A DNA stretch of 64,000 nucleotides from Monarcha castaneiventris obscurior (GCA_026261815.1 JAMPIT010000549.1:496001-560000); one strand, 5' to 3'; shown: positions 49,019-61,215, counted from the first letter of the stretch. Notes: generated by a model not told the origin, from the letters alone. Made by a program: numbers and translations.

Positions 49019-50135
49019 TTAACTACATAATTTGGTTGTGTCATAATCCACTGTGTTTGGCAATTTGGCATTAAAGGCCTGCAAAGCAGATTGGATCCTC
49101 ACCACTTCACTGGTAGACAGTTTGAGTCTATGACGGAGCAAGCAAGAGAAGAGGTCCAGACGACGTTGGCCGGGTGGAGAGAGTTTATTTACACGATCCC
49201 GAATCTCCAACAGCTGCAAAAGTGCTGAGTCCTGTGAGCCCTGAGTGTAGGGGTAGTCCAGCTGCAAAATCAAGTCTCGAATCGCTTCTGGGTCGAAGTG
49301 CATGCTGTAGCCAAACACTTGGATGTTGTTGATTTTCATGTAGCCCAGATTTCTTGAGGGATCAATAAATTCCAGGGGTTCATAGTAGATGCTCTCGTTG
49401 CCATTTGGACCATTTGACTTTATTCGACTCCTCAAATAGATGTGCACGGTTTCAAAAAATGTCTTCCACTTGTTGCCCAGAGTCAGCGTCCAGTTATAAC
49501 ACTGAAGGGGTAAGTCCAGCTTAGTCCGCTCCCAGTCTGGGAAATTATTTTCATTCACAGGCATAAACCAGCTCTCAGAGTGGCTGCCCCCAAAAGGGTT
49601 GATATAAACAGCAAGGACGGGCTCCAAGGTGCTGTTCTTAGTCAGGCAAATTTGAAGAGAGAGGCCCAGTATCATATGGACCAGGCTGGACTTGTACTTG
49701 TTGCTCTTAAGAGTCAGGAGCATGCGCTTGCGCCACGAGGGGTCGAACCAGCTGTTGAGGCGCATGTCGTTGCTGATGAAGATGGCGTGGACCTCGATCC
49801 TCCGGTCCGTCTTCTGCAGCAAATACTTCATCTCCAGGTCCTGCAGGTCCGTTTCGAAGCCAATGTAGTGCTCGGTGGAGTCGGCCACCTCGGGCTTGCA
49901 GAGCCCCTGGCTCAGCATGTAGCCGGCGTTGCAGCTCCCGCAGCGCGTGCGGTTGTCGGGGGCGCAGCTCAGGCACGCGGGGCCGTCCCCGAGCGTGCAG
50001 GGCAGGAACCCGTGGCAGGCCACCTGGTCATTGGGGCACGTGCACGTGTGAGTCTCCTCAGAAAAGCTCCCCAGGAGCCCGTTCTCGTTGCAGTAGAGAA
50101 ACGACTGGATGCGGTTGAGCCAATAGTTGGAAGAC
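49019..50135 (-). CDS. BRINP3: BRINP3 terminal coding exon (partial gene)
   Basis: This is the last coding exon of a BRINP-family protein, a secreted or ER-lumenal neural glycoprotein linked to cell-cycle suppression and neuronal differentiation. It encodes 371 whole codons after one leftover base of a split codon, then TAA at 49019-49021. The first part (exon residues about 30-85) is cysteine-rich, with pairs such as CTC, CLSC and CGSC resembling an EGF-like knot. The rest is the conserved C-terminal BRINP region, including the stretches NDMRLNSWFDPSWRKR and FFETVHIYLRSR. Sequons for N-glycosylation are seen at exon residues 61, 167, 214 and 246. The protein ends in DYDTTKLCS. The paralogue choice is from memory: BRINP1 ends differently and diverges throughout, and BRINP2 differs in this tail. 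Family members are about 760-780 residues, so roughly the N-terminal half, including the MACPF-like domain, must lie beyond the right edge. The family is certain; the paralogue is likely. The exon is intact, with no frameshift. Confidence 0.9.
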
Positions 50136-50150
50136 CTGCAACGGGAAAAT
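50136..50150 (-). other. BRINP3: Splice acceptor of the BRINP3 last exon
   Basis: On the minus strand a pyrimidine-rich stretch ends in TTTTCCCGTTGCAG directly before the exon base at 50135. The coding frame stays open across the junction and the residues after it (SSNYWLNRIQSFLYCNENG) match the family pattern around the conserved YCNENG. The acceptor leaves one base of a codon, so the upstream exon must donate two. Confidence 0.88.
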
Positions 50151-53100
50151 AACTTGTTTTAACACAAAGAGAGGCCTGCACGCAACAAACACAACTTTGT
50201 TCTGTTTTATCAGAAAGAGAAAAATAAGGCTGGTTTTAGTGTCAGATTAAGGCACGGTAGAATCTGCTGTCAGATAGATACAGGTATAAATTGCCTCTTT
50301 ATTTATTAAAAAATGCAAAATCACCAAAGAAAAGTTTCCTTATAAGCCCACAGGCGTGACAGAAACATTTAGTTTACGTATTTGCGTTCTTTGTGTCTCT
50401 GCCAAGGAACCTTGACAAAGAGCCATCTTCTGTAATCACCTTCAGATTAACATCTTGAAATCCTAGGCAGCTGAGATTATTTTTGTGTGTTCTATTTGAC
50501 CAAAGAAGTGCTTTGTGTGTATTTAAGTGTCCACCACTCTACTGTCTCTGTATTTTATAAAGTTGATTTTTTTTTTTTTTCCACTGGCTGGAGCTGCACC
50601 GATTTATAGACAGTGAGCCAAAATTCTTTCCTAGAACAGCAATAGCTCCCTGCTCCCCACCCACAGAAATTCTTCAGATGACTTCCAGCACTACGGAATC
50701 TCTACAGGAAGCCACGCACGAGCATGCTGTGTTTACTTTTCATCTTTGGGGACAAAATTAAAAGATCACTTTAATGTTCTTCTTGTCATCTCATTTTGGT
50801 TTCACTAGGAGCAACAGTTAATGTCCCACATCACACTGGGAAAACATACTGAAACCAACAATTTAGGCTGATGAGACACAGTCACTAGAAGAAAGACAAT
50901 GGGAACAGCAGAGCTACACGGGAAAATGAACTTCTTTATTTGAATTTTTCAGCTCCTATTATTCCCAGCAATGCACAGTTTAAAGACCTTGTTTTGTCTG
51001 CTGCAGTCAGATCTATTGTTGCCACATGAATGATGATAGTTCTACAGTTTCTTCCCCTTTCATTACATTGTTTTGGAGAGAAAATGTAAGAGCCTCATTT
51101 ACTCCTGACTTACTTCTAAGTCACATATGAATTTGTCTCAAGGAGAAATCCATGGCATCTCAAAGTCTGATTTTTTAGAAACATGAAAATAAAGTTCAGT
51201 AAAAAAAATACATCATTTTACACTCTGGTGATTTTTAAAATCTTCCTATTTTTTCCCTTTTTTAGGGCAGGAATCTTGGTTGTTCAGGGTTGGGGGTTTA
51301 TATGCCTATAGTTCTAGGTATTTTCTAGAAGCACAAGTAAATATAATAACGTGCACAACATGAACATTCCTTATCATTACTCTTCTTTGTGCTGAAATCT
51401 CCTGCCAGCCTGGGTCTCACAGCTATGTTTGCTGCCATAAACCCATGGGCACCAGAAACCAAAACGGAGCAGATCCTTTCCAAAGGAGGGAAACCAACCT
51501 CTTAAAGGCCTCTCGTTGCAGCTCCTCCCCAATCCTTTGTGCTTCTCTGTGCTTATTTAAGAATTGATACTGGGTCCTGAAAGCTGCTAGAGGTAAGGTA
51601 TAAAAGTCTAGTTTATTTAGAGTCTTTGGTTAATGCCATTTGCTTCACAATCGCCTTCATAAAGGCTTATGATTTATCACACTGGACAGAAAACTGAGCA
51701 GATTTCAAGGTTGTACTGTCTGCATTTTAATCTCCAAGTTTTCTGCTGGTGTTGTTACTACCAGGGGGTACCACATGACTGCTGATATTGCCTGCATTTG
51801 TAACTGTGACTTTTAGCAGTCTCCTGCACTTCTGTTGGGAGCAGAAGTGTCCACGCCTTTGGAAAGTTTTGTTATATGTCAGGAATACATTTCCAGAGCA
51901 CATTTCCAGGAAACCTCTTTTTACATAGACCAGCTCTGAGCTTCCAGCTGTGGTTTTGAATTCACCTCAGTAGAGGATAAACAGCTGAGGAGATTTTCTG
52001 AGTGAATTTTTGAATGTTGTTTTATTGAGGTTCATTGGGTGCCACTGGAACCGTTTTGTCAGCAAGGCACAGTGGTGATCTCTGGGGGAAGAAGCCAGGG
52101 GTGGGACACAGCTGGGTCCACAGAGTTTCAGCTGGTTCCAGCCAGATGTTCTAATCTTGACTCAAAAGCTCTCTTATCTCCTCCTCCTCTCCTACTGAAT
52201 GCAGTGAATGACAGTGGCTGGGTGTGTGGGAGCAGTGATTAATCCACCACACAAGGAGATCATTTCCTGCTTTAAGTTGATCCCTGTTGTGTTTCATGTA
52301 CCCTCTCTTCCTCTTAGATCCAGTCAACAGCATTACAATTTTTCATATTAATATATGACAATACTAATTATAATTATTTGGCACTGAAACAAGTCAAAAA
52401 CTGATGTTCTGCACATCAGTTTTTTTCATGTAGTAGAGGCTTTGTGAGGGAACTCCTGCATGGCTGGCTGGGAAAAGTACCTGGAATGCAGGGCACACCA
52501 GGCAGAAAAAAGTGAAAACTGTGGCATTACTTCAGAGTGGAGGAGAGAATGGAGCTGGGCACACAGGGAAGGAATCCTCTCAGTCAGCAGGGACGGCTGG
52601 AAGAGGGACAGCTGGTGAGGAATTTGGCACTCTCGGAAGAGGAGAATTTTCTACTGTTGGAATAAGCCTACTTAAACCAGCAGCCTTAATTTACTGGCAG
52701 GGGTGGATTTGGTTTGGGTTACTCACTCTTCCAGCCACATGGTGTTTAAAACATTTTTTTCTTTATTAATGATGCAATCTACTGCTTCCATGATTATGAG
52801 AAGCAAAATCTTTAAAGTCTCTTCTTTTTTGTTCTTTTTCATTTTTAATAAGCCTACCTTCCTCCTTTTATTCTGTTAGGGAGTAGAAGCAGCAGTTTAA
52901 AAATCTGCATGAAATTACAAGCTGCACAATTAAGTAAGTTTATTTCTATAACTTAGTTATTTGCAACTTAGTATCTATCTTATTAAAACAGCTATGTCTT
53001 TGATGATTAGCAGTTGCAAAGAGGTCAACAACTTCAGAGGCAAGGAGGTTATCTCCTTATTCCAACAAAGTTCAAAACAGTAACATTCTAATATTATTGC

Positions 53101-53704
53101 CTCGTTTCGATTTCTTTTTACCTGATTTTAACCAGAGAGATTTCAAGAAGAATCTGCTTATACTTGTCTTTGATTAGTTAACAAATACAGTCTATTTAAA
53201 AAAATAAAATCTACTTCCTTATTTAACTGCTTGTTTTAAAATTAGTCATTAAGGAATACTGTTACCCTTTGTAAATTTATTGCTTTCAGTAGAGCAAATT
53301 AAATGAATTATGCGAAAGTACATAAAATGTCAGCGATACCTACTTTATTTAAGCCACTCATCCTTAATTGGATAAATTCACACTGGCATGTCGTTATGAA
53401 ATCATTCTTTTTCTCCTAGAAATTAAAGTTCAGATAAATTCTGGGCCCTGCAGCGCCAGGAAGGGTTTGATTGGAAGCAGATGCATCCTGCAGGTCAACA
53501 CCTGGCTGAGCAGCTGGTGCAGCTGAGGCTCCCCCAGCCACTGAGGACAGCGGCAGCTGGGGACAGAGAGGGTTGCAGAGAGGATGAGGGGTGACATCTC
53601 AAGTGCCAGACTTGCTGACCCTGTGACAGGGGCTTCAGGCTTTGTTAGCCTGGGGCTGAGGTTCTGATGGGGGCTGGGGAATAAAGCATCCAGGGAGAGG
53701 GGCT

Positions 53705-53800
53705 TTTCAGCGTGGTTTGGAACTGCACCATCCAGCTGGAACGAGATGATCTTTCAGGTCCTTTCCAGCCCAAGGCGTTCTGTCATTCTGTGACTCGTTC
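53705..53800 (+). mobile_element. CR1 3' terminal fragment
   Basis: 'gctggaacgagatgatctttcaggtcctttccagcccaaggcgttctgtcattctgtgac' is a sense CR1 tail. It stands directly before a fragment from the other end of a CR1 ORF2 (53850 onward). Confidence 0.75.
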
Positions 53801-53849
53801 TGTGCAGAAAGTGGTACACCTAGAGACCCTTCTCTGTGCCTGGACATGG

Positions 53850-54520
53850 ATTTGGGTGGGAAACAGGCAGATTTGGGCACACTTCCAGTGCTGTGACTTC
53901 CTTGATATCACAGAGATGTGGTGGATGGACAGAGACTTTGCTGGAATCAGCTGGAAGGGGAACAACTGCACTGCCCACAAAAAGAAGATTACAGACCTAA
54001 AACTTCGCTGCTGAACGAGCAGTGGACTGGTCAGGATCTCAAGGGCGGGGATGAGAGCAGAGGCCAGTGAGAGGGACACTGTCAGAACCTGTTACACACT
54101 GTAAAATCAAAGGAAATGGATGAAGCCTTCCTTAACCGACTGGAGAAAGCAACATGACCCCAGGTGCTGACCTTCAGGGGGACTTCAGCCACTCCAGCAG
54201 CCGTGTCAGTGTCAGTGTCAGGGTAACATGATAGGCCATGGCTCCAGGAAATGCAGTCAGGGCAAATATTTACGCAGCAGAACAGGGCAGTTGCTCTGCT
54301 GGGGCTGCTGCTCCTCGGTAGGGAGAAAGGGGTTGAGGATGTGAGAGCTGGGGGCAGCCTTGGCTGCTCTGACTGCAGGGTGGGCAATCACAAACCCTGA
54401 AGGAAGTGAGGGAGGCAGGTAACAGAACAGCTATCCTGTTGCTCAGGAGAGCAGCCTTCATCTGGGAATTAGTTCAGGGAATGAGAAGGTCAATCTCATG
54501 GTGAAGAAGACCCAAGGGCA
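53850..54520 (+). mobile_element. CR1 ORF2 endonuclease-region fragment
   Basis: This is diverged sense CR1 from the 5' part of ORF2, rarer in bird genomes than 3' ends. 'gatatcacagagatgtggtgg' (about 53910) is the segment that encodes the ITETWW-like endonuclease motif, read here as ITEMWW. 'gctgaccttcagggggacttcagccac' (about 54170) corresponds to the GDFNH-like motif, and 'gggggcagccttggctgctctgactgcagggtgg' lies near 54350. Frames are broken, so it is non-functional. Confidence 0.65.
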
Positions 54521-56128
54521 TTAGTGATGCCAACAGGGGAAGGACAGAAAATATTCCCTGAATTTTGGTCCTTGTGGGATGGCTTGGTACTTCATCCCCG
54601 CCACAAATGTTCTCTACCTATCCCACTGCTCCTTTGCCTTTATTCAGTTTTTCACATCTTTTAAATTCTCACAGTGTTAACGAGGGACTGGTGACAAAGG
54701 CTGCTCAACTTGAGCAGCTCCTTCTTGTTTATAGAAGTCAATGAAGAAATGAAGACAATTAGCCCTGAGCGAGGCTTGAAGGAGCTCTTCAGTTATTCTT
54801 TTAACAAAAAAAAATATTACTATTTGGTTTGGAAAATTACATATGCTGGCCTGATGAGTTGGTTTTCCAAACACTGGGATATAGAACTGGCTTCCAAATC
54901 TAGTGAAACCAGCAAGAATATTCCCAGTCAGTCCAATAAGCTTCAAATAAAAATGGAATGATTGAAATACCTGTGCCTTCCTCATCATGAGAAATTATGT
55001 GGTAAGTCATAATCAAGAGCTATTTCTAGTGATTCATACTCTTGAAATCACAACTTTACTGCAAAAGTAAAATAATTTTTAGTTTAATTAAATATGATAC
55101 TTGGTAAGTATAGGATACTTGTCAAATTATATAACAAATTACAGCTTCCTGGAAACTGTTTGGAACTTCTTTAAACTTCTTTTGTTTATTAATATCAAGT
55201 TATTGAAATCAACCTTTCAAAACCAGCACAGAAGTACAAAAGAAGTGCTAAGTCTGGACAGAGTTTCTATGAAAACACGAATATTGATTGTCCTGTTGTC
55301 TTGGTAGGAAATAGATCATCAGCTACTCTGAGTTATGAACACTGAGCCAGGTAACCCATCCAAAGCCCAAACTCCCCTCTTTCAGTTTAGACCCCCAAAC
55401 TGGGTGTCCATTATAGTTCTGGGGTTTGAATCTCACCACTGACTGCAGAGAGCCCCTGCTCACACAGATCACATCTCTCATGGAAGAACAACTCCTCCCT
55501 ACTTATTGAACTTGTCTGATCAAATATGTCAATATGAAAATACGTAATGGTGCATGACAATATTCCACAAATTTTCTCAGTCCTTAAAATTTATCTGGAA
55601 GCAGATTGTTAACTAATTCTGGTCCAGTAACAACTCCAGCTCCAACATCTACTCATTTTCTACTCTGCTACAAGCTCAGGCTACTGTTGCAGGATGAAAA
55701 GACTCCCGCTGGTAAATCTGCTGCCATATAAACTGCACCAGCTTTCAGCTGGAATGCTTGCAGGGTAAGGAAAGCCTGCCAGATAATCTCACTTTTACAC
55801 AAGCATGGAAAAAAAAATATGATAATCCTAGGGAAGTTAATGCAGCAATTAACATCAGCCAGGTTTCTGATGAGAATCTCAATGAGAAACATAAATCATA
55901 ATTCTAAAGTGCACTTAAAATATTTTGCAATTCTTTTTCTTGCTATGAAAAAAACTTTACTTAAAAACAGAATTATTTTTACTGGAGCAGTTGCGAGCTG
56001 AATCCAAACCGTGTGCCTATTCCTGTTCAGCACACTGTAACATTAAATGTAAGAACAAAGCACTGTGGTCACCCTATAGAATAGCTGGAGCAAGTATTTA
56101 ATCATGATATGACACTTTTACCTCCTTC

Positions 56129-56205
56129 TCTGCCTCACTAAGTGCTTAACATCTGTTGTACATCAGATGGCTCAGTAGCAGATGATGAGTACTCAGTGAG
56201 GCAGA
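56129..56205 (+). other. Long imperfect hairpin, microRNA-precursor-like
   Basis: The left arm 56129-56155 pairs with the right arm 56179-56205. The stem has 11 consecutive pairs (TCTGCCTCACT with AGTGAGGCAGA), an A-C mismatch, six pairs including one G-U, then nine positions with one A-A mismatch and one G-U. The loop spans roughly 56156-56178 and can close a little further with wobbles. This gives about 25 paired positions in 77 nt, the usual scale of an animal pre-miRNA. The G-U pairs exist only if the plus strand is transcribed (antisense to BRINP3); on the minus strand they become A-C mismatches. I do not recognise either arm as a known miRNA. A small palindromic MITE is the main alternative. 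Confidence 0.5.
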
Positions 56206-56549
56206 TGCTAAGTAAAAAAATGAAGACAATTTAACAAGAAGAGGAGAGGCAGTAAAATACCCATTACCTATTTTCCCTTCCTTTGGAGGCCAAGTCCAGT
56301 ATAAATCTGTGAGACAGCAACATCAACACCAAATGCACTTGCAGACATCTCTGCAATGTCCTACTCTCTATTGGGTGGATTTACATCTTGGGAAGGACAA
56401 ATCAGACCCCAAGTACTTTGCTTCTGTGCTGTGATTCAAAACAACAGCAGTAAGTGCTACTTAATTTGATAATGGTGTTTTTGCGAATGAGGTTTTCTTC
56501 TAGGAGTCAGGGTAAAACTACCAACTGCACATAGCCAGAAGAGCAGTGA

Positions 56550-57405
56550 GTGATCATAGAACCATAGGACCATGGAGTGGTTTGGGCTGGGAGGGACCTT
56601 AAATCCCATCCATTCCCACCCCCTGCCGTGGTCAGAGACACCTTCCACTAGCCCAGGGTGCTCCAAGCCCCATCCAACCTGGCCTTGGACACTTCCAGGG
56701 ATCCAGGGGCAGCCACAGCTTCTCTGGGCACCCTGTGCCAGGTCCTCACCCCCCTCACAGAGAAGAATTCCTTCCTAATATTTAATCTAATCTGTCCTCT
56801 GGCAGTGGGAAGCCATTCCCCCTTGTCCTGGCACTCCATCCTTTGGAAATTGTCTCTCTTCATGTTTCCTGTTGGCTCCTTCAGGCACTGCAAGGCCACA
56901 ATGAGGTCACCCCAAAAGTTTCTCTTCTCCAGGCTGAACAATCCCAACTCTCCCAGCCTTTCCTCCCAGCAGAGCTGCTCCATCCTTCTGATCACCCTGG
57001 TGCCTCCTCTGGACCCTCTACAACAGCTCCAGCTCCTTCCTGTGCTGGGCCCCAGGGCTGGGGCAGCTCTGCAGGTGGGCTCTCACCTGAGTGGGGCACA
57101 GGGGCAGAATCCCCATCCCTTCCTGCTGCCCACGCTGGGGGCTCAGCCCAGGGCAAGGGGGGTTCTGGGATGGGGCAGGTTCAGCTCTCACCCACAGCAC
57201 CCCCAGGTCCTTCTGCCAGGGCTGCTCCATCTGCTCATCCCCAGCCTGGACTGACCCCAGGGGTTGCCTTGACCGGGTGCAGCCCTTGTTAAACCTCCTG
57301 AGATTCCCATGGGCCACTCCTGGAGCGTGTCCAGGTCCCTCTGGATGTCATCCTGTCCTTCAGGTGTGTCACTGCAGCCTGTCTCCTGCTGAGGGTGCCC
57401 TCGAT
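56550..57405 (-). mobile_element. CR1 copy, longest in the window (~855 bp)
   Basis: Antisense CR1 begins 'catagaaccataggaccatggagtggtttgggctgg' and keeps the full 3' UTR order up to 'tcctggagcgtgtccaggtccctctggatg' near 57350. The 198-codon and 149-codon plus-strand frames across it are antisense artefacts of GC-rich repeat. Confidence 0.9.
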
Positions 57406-59179
57406 CCCTCTATCATTAGAAGATTGAATGTTTTTCGTTTATTCAGCCTCACAAAATTACCCACCACTCAAACAAACATATCTGAAATAATTTTACCGTG
57501 GCTCATGCTACAGGCATGGCAGCGAGGCTCTTGGTGATGCTGCAAATCCCACTCCAAAAGGTGGCAAAGAGGAGCAGTGCAGCTCTTCTGAGCTCACATC
57601 TCACAGTTTCACAGCTGCTCTACCTGAGCCAGGTGCTTTAAGGCTGATCCAAAGGTCTGGGCTATGTGGACCATGGTGAACACAAAGAGTAGGGTAAAGC
57701 AGGGAAGGACTACGATGCTTTTCTAAATGTATATAAAGAAAAGAGAATACCCTACCTACCAGATGCCTGTTAGCATACACAGAAAGGATATTAATTAGTT
57801 AAGGAAATTTAATGGAAACGTTGTTTCTACATGCTAGAATTGCTTCCAGCACTGAAGTGAATGCAGTAACTAAGGAATCTGTCTCACTGTGAGGACGCTC
57901 TGTGGTGACTGGATGAACCTGGAGCATGATTCTGGATTATGTTGCTGGGGTTATTCACAATCTAAACTGAATCTGCTTTGAATTATGGAGGTAAAATATC
58001 TTGTTTTCCCTGTTAATCACATTTAAGGAGAGTCTTTCCAGATCCTCTAGCCCTTGTGCCACCATTCTGCAGCTGTTGCCTGGGCCCCTCAGGGCTGGTA
58101 CTGTGTATTTTTAAATCAATAATACACGTTCTTCCTTTCAAATTCCAGATAGTCTTTGTATTATAAGAAGCAGAGGAATTAAGCCTCTACATTAAGTGGT
58201 AGAAACCTGTTGCATCTCATGGAAAAAACTGCCATGGGTTTCATGATATTTCAAGCTAAACAATATTTTGACACTAAAATATGTAATATTTCAGAGGGTA
58301 TTTCTAGTTGGTCTGTTATGAATTGATTTACAAAGCTTTGGTAGCTTTAACTACGTTGATGTTACACCCTTATAATTCACATAGTAAAATTTTTCTAATA
58401 TGAAACATTTCTGACACACACACCCCCAAAAGAATAATTATTTTAAAAAAAATTAGGAAAATATACCCACAATTTTTTTGACACAGCTCTAATCATAATG
58501 ACCACTGTGGTATATTTAATTAGGAATTAAACCGCTTTGTAGCACCAAATATTTACGTAAAGGGAGTCAAATCAGAGACAGGCTTTGAAAGCTTTTACTA
58601 AATAATGATCCAAAGGGCAGCAGGGACAAAGGAAACACACAGAAAATTAATTAATGCAGTGAACTGTAGAACGAAAGGAATCAGAGCTGTTAGGCAAAAT
58701 AAGAGTTTCCATGTAAAGGAGGAAGAAACTTGCCGCCCACATGCACAAAACCCCACCAAAATACTCCAGCCAAAACCCACCAAACAAGCCAACCAATGTG
58801 TGCTTCTTGGGGCCACCCACCTGTTGTGCATCAATGCATGAGTGTGCTCGTGTTTGTAGTGTTACATCTGTGAAAAACTGACCTTGGCTCACAGACTAGC
58901 CACTAATTTTGTGGAATTTTAGGTGGCATTTTCCAGATGTAACTTGAAGTATAAATATAGAAAAAAGTATGAAGTTATTAGAAGGCTCTGTGACAGTCGG
59001 GTTAATAAACCCCTTTAAGGCATTATTACTGCAATGTAATCATCTTCTTTTGTGTGAAGGAAAACTGCAGAAACATCACAATATTGGACAAACTGAAAGC
59101 AAACACCACCCTGCCTTTACTTTTACAGAGAGGTGAGATGAGGGAATGGTAATGCTGTGTACACTTCTGTACACAATCC

Positions 59180-59378
59180 TGCAACAGTTTAGGTTGAAAA
59201 GGACCTTTAAAATCATCCAATCCAATCCAGTCCTCCCCAACGGGCAGGGACACCTTCCACTAGCCCAGGGTGCTCCAAGCCCATCCAACCTGGCCTTGGA
59301 CACTGCCAGGGATCCAGGGGCAGCCACAGCTTCTCTGGGCAACCCTGTGCCAGGGCCTCCCCACCCTCATCCTAAAAG
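59180..59378 (-). mobile_element. CR1 3' segment, left part of the split copy
   Basis: The 'gggcagggacaccttccactagcccagggtgctccaag' block through 'cagcttctctgggca' to 'ccaccctcat' is CR1 3' end in antisense. It stops at the LTR insertion site and resumes at 60032. Confidence 0.85.
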
Positions 59379-59384
59379 GAATTT

Positions 59385-60025
59385 TGTTGGAATCCAAGGC
59401 ATGCCTCAGGCTGCCCTGGGGGGTCAGGAGCCCCAGCAAGGGGGTCCCAGACCCTGGCAAGAAGCCCAGAATGGCACCGGCTTTGACCTCAGCCCATGGG
59501 AAAAGTTACCAACACTGCCAGAATCATTGCAAGCCACCAGAGTGGGAAAATGAGTAGTGGTTCAGTATTTTACAAGGTGAAAAAGTAGATTTTAGGGTTT
59601 TTAATATGAGGACGAAGGGTTTAAGATGGAGGATTTGGGGCGTTGCCCTGTTCTTCTTCTTCTTCTCCATCTTCTCTGGTGGTGGTGGCACAAAATGATT
59701 GGTAGAATGAAAAAGAGGTAGAAATTACATGTCTAGAATAGGTGCAAATGAATTGGTATAGAATAGTAACTAATAAATGCGTTGTGAAGAATGGTTGGAT
59801 GATGGAAAGGGCACAGAAAGGACCGGACAGCCCAGGACTGGGCAGTGCCCGCTCGGACTCGGCTGCATCAGATGTGCGGCCGGAGCTGAGAGCTGGCAAA
59901 GATAAGGAGAAATAAACAACCTGAAACAACATCTGCAGCCGTTTCTCATCTGCTGGGGCTCGGGGTAAAACTTCCCAGAGGTGAAGATAAGAACCTGTAT
60001 TTGTGCAGAGTGCCCAACTCCCACA
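59385..60025 (+). mobile_element. Solo LTR nested in a CR1 (class II-like)
   Basis: A 641-bp block begins TGTTGGAATCC and ends ACTCCCACA, so it has TG...CA termini. It is flanked by perfect 6-bp direct repeats GAATTT (59379-59384 and 60026-60031). An AATAAA at 59911-59916 precedes a ~110-bp U5-like tail, giving plus orientation. The left and right flanks are contiguous parts of one minus-strand CR1, so the insertion point is exact. A 6-bp duplication is usual for class II (ERVK-like) elements. There is no coding content; the 206-codon frame crossing it on the other strand is spurious. Confidence 0.82.
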
Positions 60026-60031
60026 GAATTT

Positions 60032-60215
60032 TTCCTTATGTCCAGTCTAAATCTACCTTCTCTCATCTTAGAACCACTGCCCCTTGTCTCCTCACTACAG
60101 GCCTTCTTTAAAAGTGTCTCTGGATATTTCATAGCACTCCATTCATGTCTCAGTCTGTACTGATGTTGCCCAGTGCATTCCCCTGCACTTCTGCCAGCCT
60201 TTCCCTCCCAGGTGG
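60032..60215 (-). mobile_element. CR1 3' segment, right part of the split copy
   Basis: It continues the same CR1 after the LTR: 'ccttatgtccagtctaaatctacc...accactgccccttgtc' corresponds to the CR1 block that directly follows 'aagaatttcttcc'. It is more diverged than most copies in the window. Confidence 0.75.
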
Positions 60216-61215
60216 ATTTATTAGCTCTAAAAGATGCTAACATGAATGCAGAGCAATGGCCACTTGCAGCTCTTTGCTTCGTGTTCAGCAACCCATAAGG
60301 CAGAGGCAACAAAGAAAGAAATGAAGGAGCACCCTGACTTAGAAAAAGGAGGAAAATTAAATAGGATTTTGAAATGAAAATTCCTTTCACCGAATAATTT
60401 AAGATGGAAGTGTAAATGAAGCTAATTCAGGGGGTTCTTTGAATTTTAATATACATATAGCTGGCATAAACCTAATTTCAGTATTTAATCTCTAGGAGGA
60501 AGGGAGCCAGTAGCAGCTACTAAGACCAACTGGATCCCCTTTTCAAGATCTTGAGGCCAAATGCACAATGATAGTCTAAATTGTTTGTGTGAACTGTATT
60601 GGCAACATTAACAAGATGTACCAGCAGCTCCAGCTGGCAGTAGAAATTCTAGAATTAATCAAAAACTAGCCTTGACTGAAAGGTCTTTGTATATAATGTA
60701 GGAGATCACAAAATCTATTGAAGATGAGTACAGAATGCTGTGTGTTTCAAGGCTGCACTTCAGACAGGAGGAAGCAGCATCCATGTTCTTGGAGAAGTTT
60801 TTTCAAAATAGGAGTAAAACAAAGTTCAGAGACTGGAGATTGTTTCTGAGCTAAAGCCTTCCAATCTTTTGTAGGATAATTAAAAATCAAGCAAAGGGGT
60901 AACTGGTAGGGTTACTAAACCATAATAAACCCACAAAAACCCCGCTGCTGACAAAAGCATCCAAAGTTTTAATCACAGTGAGAGGTAAATCTGGATGTGA
61001 GAAGGGGTTTAGCACCAGAAAAAGAAATAAAAGAATTAAACCTCATTGTTCCAGGTAAAATCAGAGCCTCATTAGCAGCCAGTAGCAGAGAGGCAAGTCC
61101 ATGATAACATCTGTGAAGCTGATACAAGACCATTACATCTTCCCATTTCCCTATTGATTTTGAGGCAGGACCTTTAGTCCTATTTTAGGCATCCTTATTC
61201 CCAGACACAAATATC

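Noticed and set aside
49580..50152. 190-codon plus-strand open frame opposite the BRINP3 exon
   Set aside because: It is exactly antisense to a conserved coding exon, is Ala/Val/Gly-rich from high GC, and has no family resemblance.
56658..57292. Plus-strand frames of 198 and 149 codons
   Set aside because: Both lie wholly inside the long minus-strand CR1 and are antisense to it.
59770..60390. 206-codon minus-strand open frame
   Set aside because: It runs antisense through the solo LTR and across the junction into CR1, so it is composite repeat sequence.
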